A stretch of 5,739 nucleotides of DNA from an uncultured Collinsella sp. (GCA_902490245.1 CABUDB010000116.1:1-5739), one strand, 5' to 3'. Positions 1 to 5,682 are shown, counted from the first letter of the stretch. Notes: generated by a model not told the origin, from the letters alone. Program-made: numbers and translations.

Positions 1-36
1 GTAGTATCAAATCGATACCGACACTAGCATGACGTA

Positions 37-48
37 GTCTTTCAAGAC
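37..48. repeat. Short inverted repeat upstream of the operon
   Basis: GTCTT and AAGAC form 5-bp arms around a 2-base centre, 15 bases before the ribosome binding site. A second small pair, GTATC (4-8) and GATAC (14-18), lies further left. Either could be an operator half-site pair or chance. No convincing -35/-10 promoter was found in the 60 bases available, so the promoter may lie outside the window. Confidence 0.25.
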
Positions 49-62
49 AGCTATTCAACATT

Positions 63-68
63 GGAGGT
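63..68 (+). promoter_or_regulatory. Ribosome binding site of the Asn-repeat precursor gene
   Basis: GGAGGT lies 7 bases before the ATG at 76. It decides the start: the frame is open from a TTG at 61, but that codon precedes the Shine-Dalgarno sequence and cannot use it. Confidence 0.85.
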
Positions 69-75
69 CACCGCT

Positions 76-801
76 ATGGACAATGTGAACCACCTAAACG
101 AACTCTCAATACAGTCCCAGCTTAGCATCCTTGAAAAACTGGTCGCGGACGCGGAACAATCTACCGACGCAAGACGCGATTTCGAAGCTCAGCCTCGTGC
201 CGTATTCCAGAAATATGGAATTACAGACCTCCAAATCAAAGCGGGAAATCGAAAAGTCTCTCTGTACGAACTGGTGGAGTCAACCGAAAAGGAGGCGCGT
301 GTCCCCGTTGCACGCGCAGTATATCGTCGTATCCAACTTGCATATTATGACGAGGACACCGAAGCTGAGCCGCAAACGATACCTCTCGTAAACGTTGTAC
401 TTAATGCAAACGCAGTAACGAACGCAAACATCATTCTGAACGCAAACGGAATGGCAAACGCAAACGCGAATGCTCAAACCAACGCCAACCTTAAGTACGA
501 CGTCAACACAATGGGCTATGGATCAGCTATTTTTATGAACAAACCTGATGTTGTTGAACTATCGGAATCGTACAAACAAACTTCTGTTTTCAGGAAATTT
601 GATCAAGAGGGCTTGAGTGCAGCGAGGCAAGCAGCCGTGCTTAAAACAGCAATCAAGAATTCCAGCTCCAATACCATCAACCCCGAAGGGGCTTCCAATG
701 GGGTCGCCCGCGGGTCTTATCGCTCCGTCGAATTCGAAGTTACTTACTCCGAGAACGAAGGCACCTTGGTAATCACCGACGCCCGTTTGCTCGCGGCATG
801 A
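76..801 (+). CDS. Putative RiPP precursor with Asn-Ala-Asn hexad repeat core
   Basis: 241 residues, starting at the ATG set by GGAGGT at 63-68. Seen directly: the N-terminal 100 residues are polar and helix-prone. Residues 36-49 (F-E-A-Q-P-R-A-V-F-Q-K-Y-G-I) resemble the end of a nitrile hydratase-like or related RiPP leader helix. Residues 107-138 are hexads ending Asn-Ala-Asn (VVLNAN, AVTNAN, IILNAN, GMANAN, then an eight-residue ANAQTNAN), followed by LKYDVN. Residues 145-241 form a non-repetitive tail rich in Ser, Asn and Glu that ends in beta-like alternation. There is no signal peptide, membrane segment or Cys. The stop overlaps the start of the radical SAM gene, so the two are translationally coupled. 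Inference: this is the substrate of the two downstream enzymes, with the Asn-rich repeat as the modified region. A non-RiPP repeat protein modified in place is the alternative. I do not recognise a named family. Confidence 0.7.
   Translation: MDNVNHLNELSIQSQLSILEKLVADAEQSTDARRDFEAQPRAVFQKYGITDLQIKAGNRKVSLYELVESTEKEARVPVARAVYRRIQLAYYDEDTEAEPQTIPLVNVVLNANAVTNANIILNANGMANANANAQTNANLKYDVNTMGYGSAIFMNKPDVVELSESYKQTSVFRKFDQEGLSAARQAAVLKTAIKNSSSNTINPEGASNGVARGSYRSVEFEVTYSENEGTLVITDARLLAA
394..507 (+). repeat. In-frame 18-bp repeat encoding x-x-x-N-A-N hexads
   Basis: Six in-phase units encode residues 107-144. The N-A-N part is carried by near-identical DNA (variants of AACGCAAAC and AATGCAAAC), while the first three codons of each unit diverge. 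One unit is expanded by two residues (Ala-Asn). Asn occurs at 110, 112, 116, 118, 122, 124, 128, 130, 132, 136 and 138. Three variable, mostly hydrophobic residues alternate with N-A-N, a pattern suited to a regular beta-type helix with Asn side chains stacked along one face. Confidence 0.9.
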
Positions 802-1877
802 TTTCCGAAAGCTCGCAGCACGTGCTGTTCCGCAGACCTCGAATGCTGACATTTATAACAACATATAAATGTGGCGCTGTGTGCGATCATTGTCTGATGA
901 GCTGCACTCCGAACAACAGTGACAGGCTTACTCTTCCCCAAATGCGGCAATTCATCGATAGCTTCGCCGAAGTATGCGTCGGAAGTGGTGTTGTTGTGTT
1001 TACGGGCGGAGAATGCACCCTTCTTGGCGATGACCTTCTCGAGGCCATCGCATATGCGAATTCTTTAGGACTCTTTACTCGAATTGTAACGAATGCGCGG
1101 TGGGCAAAAAGCGAAAGAGACGCAGAAACGTTCCTCAACGAATTGAAGTCATGTGGCCTTGACGAAATCAATATCAGCTGCGACGACTTTCATGCGGAAT
1201 ATATACCCCTCGAGAATGTGCGCAACCTTTGGAACTCAGCAAAAACAATGGGCTTTCAAACTCTCGGCATTGCGGTCTGCAGAGATAACAACAGTACAAT
1301 CAGCCCGGCATACCTGTGCAAGTACCTTAATGAAGACATTCCACTCCTGCATCAGTTCGACGATAATACCCAGCCTCCCCGCGCGCCAGCCCGCTTCATC
1401 ACGGATTCAGGCATCACGCGAATTGGGCGCGCACGAAATCTCAGTCTCAACCAAAATGCGCGACCGCAGGCACGTCTCTTAGCGTCACACTGTTCCGACT
1501 GCGGCCAAGACTTCGTTATTTCCCCAAACTGCCATCTTGCACCCTGCTGCGGAATAAATGCAGAGGGAACTTGGCTTTTCGATCTTGGCAAAATCAATCT
1601 GACGGATGACATTAATGAACTGCAGCTGCTCCTACTTAATTACATACAATACATAGGACCAGGAGGACTGCTGAAGCACTTGCGCACGAGCGGAGGCCTT
1701 TCTTCATTTGGGCGCTCAAGCTACCTCTCTCAATGCGAGATTTGCGAAGACATCGCCCTCTCGAAAGAGGCACAGACCTGTCTTGCAAAGCTAGCTCCTA
1801 AACTGGCAGCCGACTTGATTGTCGAGACTAAATTCGAGACTACCTTTATCGGAAATGGGTCTGATATACATGATTGA
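798..1877 (+). CDS. Radical SAM peptide-modifying enzyme with SPASM-like C-terminus
   Basis: 359 residues. The ATG shares an ATGA overlap with the preceding stop and has no clear Shine-Dalgarno of its own, so translational coupling is likely. The N-terminal domain has C25-x3-C29-x2-C32, which binds the [4Fe-4S] cluster that cleaves S-adenosylmethionine. It is followed by the SAM-binding G70-G71-E72 motif and a S127-C-D-D-F-H-A-E-Y-I-P137 stretch seen in some peptide-modifying radical SAM proteins. A G-R-A triplet at 210-212 leads into a Cys-rich C-terminal part (C232, C235, C245, C250, C251, C313, C316, C328), the layout of a SPASM or twitch domain carrying auxiliary Fe-S clusters. The length is normal for a compact SPASM enzyme. 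Inference: it acts on the upstream Asn-repeat protein. Epimerisation, a cross-link or another C-H activation are all possible, and the sequence alone does not choose between them. Confidence 0.88.
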   Translation: MISESSQHVLFRRPRMLTFITTYKCGAVCDHCLMSCTPNNSDRLTLPQMRQFIDSFAEVCVGSGVVVFTGGECTLLGDDLLEAIAYANSLGLFTRIVTNARWAKSERDAETFLNELKSCGLDEINISCDDFHAEYIPLENVRNLWNSAKTMGFQTLGIAVCRDNNSTISPAYLCKYLNEDIPLLHQFDDNTQPPRAPARFITDSGITRIGRARNLSLNQNARPQARLLASHCSDCGQDFVISPNCHLAPCCGINAEGTWLFDLGKINLTDDINELQLLLLNYIQYIGPGGLLKHLRTSGGLSSFGRSSYLSQCEICEDIALSKEAQTCLAKLAPKLAADLIVETKFETTFIGNGSDIHD

Positions 1878-3012
1878 AGTGCTACCCTCTTTAAATTCGC
1901 TCTCGAGTAATCCACTCCGTAGATTGGACACTCTTGGAGTAACAGATTTTTTAGACACACTTGACATATCTATAGATCCTTTTGAATGCGCGCATCGCAT
2001 CTGGGATCAACTTGACAGGGAGCATCAAGAGCTCGTCTCCTTCCTGATGCTAGGTGGAGAGATTGATCTCGATTCAGAAGTGGCAAAAAGAAGTCTGCTG
2101 AAAGGCACTGTTGAAACCATAGCCTCACTCGGGCTGCTAAGCGAGCACAATGGCAATGCCTCCCTTTCCGGTTTATCTCTAATCCGATATCATGGCATCT
2201 GGCTTTTTGCCGATGCGCCATCACCCTCGCCTTTACTATATTTTGGCTCTGATTCAATTGGGCTCGCTCGTCGGCTAAGCCCATCCCCCGGAAAGAATGC
2301 CTTAGACCTCTGCTCTGGACCAGGCATCCAGGCACTCATACTGGCAAAATCTGGAATGCGCGTCACGGCGATAGATATCAATCCAATCGCCTCAGAAATC
2401 TGCCAACTAAACGCACTGGTCAATGGTATTAGCAAAGATTTAACTATTCTAACCGGAAGTCTCTACAACGCACTAAACAATATCGAAAGCTCTTGCAGCT
2501 ATGAACTCATTACGGTGAATCCTCCTTTGCTCCCAATCCCAGAAGACGTACCATACCCCTTCGTTGGCGATGGCGGCCCAGATGGCCTCAACATCACAAG
2601 CAAGGTTATTCGAGGTGCAGGAGATAAACTCACTGATAGCGGATATCTCTCTGCAATTGGAATGATTGGCCTTGGAACCAACAATCAATCAGCATTTGAA
2701 CGAATACAGAACGATTTGTTGCAAGCTGGCCTCAATGGTGTCTTGACAATAATCTCGAGCTTTAACCTCGGACCCCAATCTGGCTGGATCGACGGTATCG
2801 CATGCACATCTGTTGCACATGCTCCAGGAAAATATTCCAGCAAAGAGGAGGCTGTAAAAGAGATATCGCGCGCATACAAAAAAATCCACTACGACCGCGT
2901 CTGCACCTATCACTTGAAGGCGTGGAGGGAGAGACAGCCCTTTCAAAATCCCATCCTAACGATTCAAGACTGCTCCGCAGATGGCAACCCACTTGGCCCC
3001 TGGATCCTCTAA
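1870..3012 (+). CDS. Class I SAM-dependent methyltransferase, N-methyltransferase-like (NPPL motif)
   Basis: 380 residues from the ATG at 1870, which overlaps the radical SAM gene by 8 bases. An in-frame ATG at 1855 and a TTG at 1819 are alternatives; none has a strong ribosome binding site. The first 140 residues are a helical region with no recognised fold and may bind the substrate. The Rossmann-type methyltransferase domain follows: motif I D146-L-C-S-G-P-G-I at 146-153, the acidic residue after strand 2 in A-I-D169-I-N, and motif IV N217-P-P-L220. The (D/N)-P-P-(Y/F/L) motif is characteristic of enzymes methylating amide, amine or ring nitrogens, such as the PrmC family acting on a Gln side-chain amide. 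Residues 221-239 form a Pro- and Gly-rich loop, and about 140 residues follow. Inference: with a substrate full of Asn next door, Asn side-chain N-methylation is attractive. Methylation of another site or molecule cannot be excluded. Confidence 0.85.
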   Translation: MIEVLPSLNSLSSNPLRRLDTLGVTDFLDTLDISIDPFECAHRIWDQLDREHQELVSFLMLGGEIDLDSEVAKRSLLKGTVETIASLGLLSEHNGNASLSGLSLIRYHGIWLFADAPSPSPLLYFGSDSIGLARRLSPSPGKNALDLCSGPGIQALILAKSGMRVTAIDINPIASEICQLNALVNGISKDLTILTGSLYNALNNIESSCSYELITVNPPLLPIPEDVPYPFVGDGGPDGLNITSKVIRGAGDKLTDSGYLSAIGMIGLGTNNQSAFERIQNDLLQAGLNGVLTIISSFNLGPQSGWIDGIACTSVAHAPGKYSSKEEAVKEISRAYKKIHYDRVCTYHLKAWRERQPFQNPILTIQDCSADGNPLGPWIL

Positions 3013-3038
3013 AGCATCCGTCATACGAAAGCAGGTCA

Positions 3039-3076
3039 ATAGGCTGCGCGCCACTCTCTGATGACGCGCAGCCTAT
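3039..3076 (+). terminator. Hairpin behind the RiPP-like operon, likely terminator
   Basis: ATAGGCTGCGCG (3039-3050) pairs perfectly with CGCGCAGCCTAT (3065-3076), a 12-bp GC-rich stem with a 14-base loop, starting 27 bases after the methyltransferase stop. The following CTCATTTCCC is only weakly T-rich, so this is a less than ideal intrinsic terminator. Its position between convergent genes fits termination of the operon, possibly from both sides. Confidence 0.65.
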
Positions 3077-3132
3077 CTCATTTCCCCCGCGCTTTACCGA
3101 GCCCGACTCACACCTCGATTTTGAGTTTCGCG

Positions 3133-3160
3133 TTTTAGATCTCAGAAACCAGATCTAAAA
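3133..3160. repeat. 10-bp palindromic stem between convergent genes
   Basis: TTTTAGATCT (3133-3142) pairs perfectly with AGATCTAAAA (3151-3160) around an 8-base loop. It lies 33 bases past the - strand ATPase stop. On both strands the stem is AT-rich and not followed by a T tract, so it is not a classical terminator, although it could help end the ATPase transcript. A binding site is an alternative. Confidence 0.5.
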
Positions 3161-3192
3161 ACTGCAGCGTTAATTTCACTTCGCCAACAGCA

Positions 3193-4470
3193 TTACGGCG
3201 CGAGCACATCCAACGGAACAACTTGGACGCCGCGGTCGGTAACATAGGCTTGTGAACCAAATCCAATGATTGCAACTTTCGAAACCGGCGGGTTGTTTCC
3301 GGCGGCAACCATACGTTCCTCGACAGCAACAAGATTGTCAGATGCCTCTTCTATTTGAGCAGAGCTGAGTTTAACTTCGACCGGGATCCAGGTCCCACCA
3401 GGAGCCGCAATGACTGCATCGACTTCTAGATCGCGAGAATCGTGATAGTGATAGAGACTCATTCCGTTTGCTCGTGCATAAACCCACAAATCATGGAGTG
3501 CCAGCGATTCAAAAAGTAGTCCAAGCGTCTTGAAATCTAGCAGCAAGGTCTCCGGAGTCGCCCCGAGTGCGGCGGCCGCCAGTGACGGGTCAGCAAGATG
3601 ATGCTTCTTCGATTCTCTTAAGTGCACGGGGGATCTCATTGCGGGGTTCCACGCGGGAATATCGCGAACGAAGCTGACCCGAGCGAGAAGAGATATATAT
3701 GATGCCGCCGTTTGTCTCGACACCTCTCCGCCAAGATCGGCTACGAGCGTCTTGAGTGTCGCCAAAGTGGATTCATTACGCGCAAGCGATTCGATGACAG
3801 CTTTGACCTTTTCGGGATCGCGTCGAGAGCCGTCGACACGGGACAAATCTTCTTCGGCGACTATGCCGATGTAACGTTTCGCCATCGCCGACGCAGCCAG
3901 CGCATCGCGACCGACCGCCGCGGGCCATCCACCGCGAACAACGCACTCGGCAATCGAGGCAGAATCCAACGATCCGAAAGCGCCATTGAACTTTTCGCCA
4001 GAAATAATACCCGACAGCTTAACCGTGCCGCTGGATTTCCCAAGTTCGAAAAGCGTCATGGTATCCATGCGCAGTTTGGCGAACCTTCCAGCGCCACTGT
4101 GCATCGGCCGTTCATTGTCTCGCGGCGTCGCCGACCCCGTAAATATGAACTGGCCAGGCTCGCCGCCGCGGTTGTCGCACTCAAACCTCGCCGCGTCCCA
4201 AAGTTTCGGAACCTCCTGCCATTCATCGATCAGCCGCGGCACCTCGCCGGAAACGGCAAGCGCCGGGTCCGTCTCGGCACGCAAGCGATTCTCGAAGTTG
4301 CGCGACGGGTCCATGAGCAGGAGCCTGGACGCCGCACGGGTCCCGGCTGTGGTTGTCTTTCCACACCATTTCGGTCCTTCGATGAGAACGGCACCGAATA
4401 TCCCTAGCATCTGGTCGAGCTCATTTTCGATAATTCGAGTGTAGTACTTTTTTGGCATATTCTTCACCAT
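3193..4470 (-). CDS. AAA-family ATPase with DUF4143-type C-terminus
   Basis: 425 residues from the ATG at 4470. An in-frame ATG at 4458 (M-P-K-K-Y-Y) is preceded by GGTGAAG and may be the true start, giving 421 residues. Walker A is G32-P-K-W-C-G-K38-T-T40, Walker B is L80-I-D82-E83-W, and F-I-F-T-G-S-A (108-114) fits the sensor strand of the AAA_14 ATPase family. The C-terminal half matches the DUF4143 architecture and carries E349-V-D351 and E365-V-K367, a D...ExK pattern like PD-(D/E)XK nuclease folds. The length is typical, and the protein looks intact and cytoplasmic. These ATPases are common in accessory regions of bacteria and archaea, and their role is not settled. The gene is visibly richer in GC than the operon it faces, so the two probably have different histories. 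The tandem repeats before its start are the likely control site. Confidence 0.9.
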   Translation of the reverse strand: MVKNMPKKYYTRIIENELDQMLGIFGAVLIEGPKWCGKTTTAGTRAASRLLLMDPSRNFENRLRAETDPALAVSGEVPRLIDEWQEVPKLWDAARFECDNRGGEPGQFIFTGSATPRDNERPMHSGAGRFAKLRMDTMTLFELGKSSGTVKLSGIISGEKFNGAFGSLDSASIAECVVRGGWPAAVGRDALAASAMAKRYIGIVAEEDLSRVDGSRRDPEKVKAVIESLARNESTLATLKTLVADLGGEVSRQTAASYISLLARVSFVRDIPAWNPAMRSPVHLRESKKHHLADPSLAAAALGATPETLLLDFKTLGLLFESLALHDLWVYARANGMSLYHYHDSRDLEVDAVIAAPGGTWIPVEVKLSSAQIEEASDNLVAVEERMVAAGNNPPVSKVAIIGFGSQAYVTDRGVQVVPLDVLAP

Positions 4471-4485
4471 TGCTTACCAGTGCTT

Positions 4486-4577
4486 TTAACTAAATTTACC
4501 GTTTTCATTTAACCAAATTTTGCTTTTTCGATTAACCAGATTTACGCATTTCAGTTAACGAAACAGATTAAACATGA
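4486..4577. repeat. 23-bp direct repeat array upstream of the ATPase gene
   Basis: TTAAC recurs at 4486, 4509, 4532 and 4555, exactly 23 bases apart. Within each unit TTAACC-AAATTT is followed by a C/G pair and a TTTTC block. Pairwise identity by eye is 17 of 23 (units 1-2), 15 of 23 (2-3) and 17 of 23 (1-3); unit 4 keeps little beyond TTAACGAAA. The array ends 16 bases from the - strand start codon at 4470, so it covers where the ATPase promoter should be. A 23-bp period is about two helical turns, which suits side-by-side binding of a regulator. An autoregulatory operator is the simplest reading; a recombination or iteron-type site is possible. Confidence 0.8.
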
Positions 4578-4579
4578 CG

Positions 4580-4985
4580 AGTCAAGCCACGACAGGCTCG
4601 CGCCGTACTGCGGCCTGGCGCCGCACAACCGCCAGTCGGAGACCTCGATCTCCTCGGTGGCGGCATCGCGCCAAGGCAACAAAAGGCTGAAAAACCTGCT
4701 CATATTCTCGTGCAACTGCCTTGCCCGGACAGAGGGAAGATGGGGCGACCACTACGCCAGGTGCCGAGAACGGGGCATACCGCACGGCAAGGCACTCAAA
4801 GCGCTGACGCGAAAGAGGTTGAAGGTCACCTACGCGATCATGCGGGACAGGGCGCCCTAAGCCACCTAGTCGAAGCACAGCACTCCGAACAGGCTGAAGT
4901 CCGCCGGTCGAAAGGCCTGGCGTCAGCATTTCGCGATTCGATCTCGCGAACGGCATTCCCCGGTTGACAAAACTATAGGAACACC
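4580..4985 (+). mobile_element. IS110-family insertion sequence remnant (right part only)
   Basis: Contains the 3' end of an IS110-type transposase gene plus about 120 bases of right-end DNA. The left end, which in IS110-group elements carries the bridge RNA, and most of the transposase are absent. TTGACA at 4964-4969 resembles the -35 box that IS110 elements carry near their right end, which forms a promoter with the left end in the excised circle. A 7-bp hairpin (TTCGCGA 4930-4936, TCGCGAA 4944-4950) lies just before it. Both boundaries are estimates. Confidence 0.65.
4588..4860 (+). pseudogene. IS110-family transposase, C-terminal fragment
   Basis: The frame is open from 4513, but transposase-like sequence begins near 4588 and runs to the TAA at 4858-4860, about 90 residues. 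The Transposase_20 core is clear: Y-C-G-L-A-P-H-N-R-Q-S, then S-I-S-S-V-A-A-S-R-Q-G-N-K-R-L-K-N-L-L, then H-G-K-A-L-K-A-L and R-K-R-L-K-V-T-Y-A-I-M-R-D. Full IS110 transposases are usually 300-400 residues, so the RuvC-like DEDD catalytic N-terminus is missing. No start codon or ribosome binding site serves the recognisable part; a GTG at 4657 is internal. It cannot be functional as a transposase. Confidence 0.88.
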
Positions 4986-5500
4986 CGTGCTGTTACCACT
5001 GCCATGCGTGTGATTGAGTATCTGCTAGCTTAAGCACTGCTGAATATCGCGTAACAGCACCGCCGTTATCGTGTGCGGGCATCTGGCAGACGCTGGTCCC
5101 TGTGCCCTTTTATTGCTAGCGCTCCATCTGCAGCGCTGCCGCATGACGGTCTCTCCCATGTCGGCCCAGATCGCGTCTATGTGGAACCTCCTCGTTCAGT
5201 CGACCGCATGGCGGCACGAGTGTAACGGGGTGCCTGGAGATGCATTTAATAGCGGTGCCTGACGGCAATATTCAGTCGGGAAGGCAGCGGTGCTGATTCG
5301 CAATACAGGTGGTGTCGAAAGGACCTAGGACTCATGTGATTGCATAAGCCGCAACAGTGCTGAAAAGGCTAACTGCTTTTGTTCGTGCATTGGCATCATA
5401 TTCATAAAAACAACCGGTCCCGACGTTGAATCTAAAATCATCGTTTAGCATTGATCCTGGCTGTTTTCAGAAAGCCACTAGTTTTTTTAACTCATACATG
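4986..5500. other. Long stretch without a recognisable gene
   Basis: About 515 bases with no reading frame that has both a ribosome binding site and recognisable protein content. A 63-codon frame at 5071-5262 has no ribosome binding site and no familiar motif. Besides the 10-bp inverted repeat, there is a small hairpin (AGCGC 5117-5121 with GCGCT 5132-5136) and a nine-base direct repeat around 5229 and 5254 (GGTGCCTG). The right part (5390-5500) becomes AT-rich and probably holds the promoter of the small peptide gene, but no clear -35/-10 pair was found. Degraded mobile DNA is likely. Confidence 0.4.
4987..5060. repeat. 10-bp inverted repeat just right of the IS remnant
   Basis: GTGCTGTTAC (4987-4996) and GTAACAGCAC (5051-5060) are exact reverse complements separated by 54 bases. 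The left arm lies 17 bases after the orphan TTGACA of the IS110 right end. The arms could be the ends of a small element, a binding site pair, or the base of a structured RNA; the sequence does not decide. Confidence 0.5.
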
Positions 5501-5511
5501 AAAAGGAGGTG
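5501..5511 (+). promoter_or_regulatory. Strong ribosome binding site of the 39-residue peptide gene
   Basis: AAAAGGAGGTG is a near-perfect match to the anti-Shine-Dalgarno sequence, with GGAGGT ending 7 bases before the ATG at 5518. Such a strong site before so short a frame is the main reason to accept that gene. Confidence 0.8.
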
Positions 5512-5517
5512 ACGAAA

Positions 5518-5637
5518 ATGGAGAAAGAGGAAATCGAGCTGGCCAGCGATAAATCGGCTTCCGACATCGAGATCACTGTTGAAGAACTTCTGGACTTCGG
5601 CATTGATGTTGATCAGGTTATACAGCGCCGCTGCTAA
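5518..5637 (+). CDS. Small acidic peptide ending in Arg-Arg-Cys (39 residues)
   Basis: A 39-codon frame with an excellent ribosome binding site 7 bases upstream and a 12-bp hairpin starting 13 bases after its stop, so it appears to be a complete short transcription unit. About 12 residues are acidic and only 4 basic. The order is a Glu-rich start (MEKEEIELAS), a Ser/Asp segment, an amphipathic helix-like part with E-E-L-L-D-F-G (22-28), then V-I-Q-R-R-C at the end. The only Cys is the last residue. There is no signal peptide or membrane segment. I do not recognise the family. Acidic, helix-forming leader peptides with a short distinct tail are typical of RiPP precursors, so a precursor or peptide scaffold is possible. 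A regulatory upstream peptide or the remnant of a longer gene are alternatives. Confidence 0.6.
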   Translation: MEKEEIELASDKSASDIEITVEELLDFGIDVDQVIQRRC

Positions 5638-5650
5638 GGTCTGATAACAC

Positions 5651-5682
5651 AATCGCCTCCGTTTAATGTGACGGAGGCGATT
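5651..5682 (+). terminator. 12-bp hairpin after the small peptide gene
   Basis: AATCGCCTCCGT (5651-5662) pairs perfectly with ACGGAGGCGATT (5671-5682) around an 8-base loop. It is GC-rich in the middle but followed by CCTAAACT, without a real T tract on the + strand. It may be a weak or partial terminator (an attenuator between the peptide gene and what follows) or an mRNA-stabilising stem. Confidence 0.6.

Noticed and set aside
280..477. Minus-strand frame rich in Cys and Val opposite the Asn repeat
   Set aside because: Its Cys-Val repetition is the antisense image of the Asn-Ala-Asn codons. It has no ribosome binding site and the + strand frame explains the region.
798..1877. Thioether (sactipeptide or ranthipeptide) chemistry for the radical SAM enzyme
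   Set aside because: The adjacent substrate protein has no cysteine, so such bonds cannot form in it.
1970..2335. 121-codon minus-strand frame
   Set aside because: Opposite the methyltransferase gene, with no ribosome binding site and no recognisable content.
3133..3160. AGATCT palindrome considered as a classical terminator
   Set aside because: The stem is AT-rich and no T tract follows it on either strand.
3712..4407. 231-codon + strand frame
   Set aside because: It lies wholly opposite the ATPase gene, is Arg-rich without motifs, and is a typical shadow of a GC-rich gene.
3986..4444. 152-codon + strand frame
   Set aside because: Also antisense to the ATPase N-terminal domain, whose Walker motifs prove the - strand is coding.
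4486..4577. Repeat array considered as a CRISPR array
   Set aside because: The units are contiguous 23-bp direct repeats with no unique spacers, and no cas gene is nearby.
4582..4956. 124-codon minus-strand frame
   Set aside because: Antisense to the clear IS110 transposase fragment.
5071..5262. 63-codon + strand frame
   Set aside because: No ribosome binding site, no domain, and composition unlike the neighbouring genes; probably chance.
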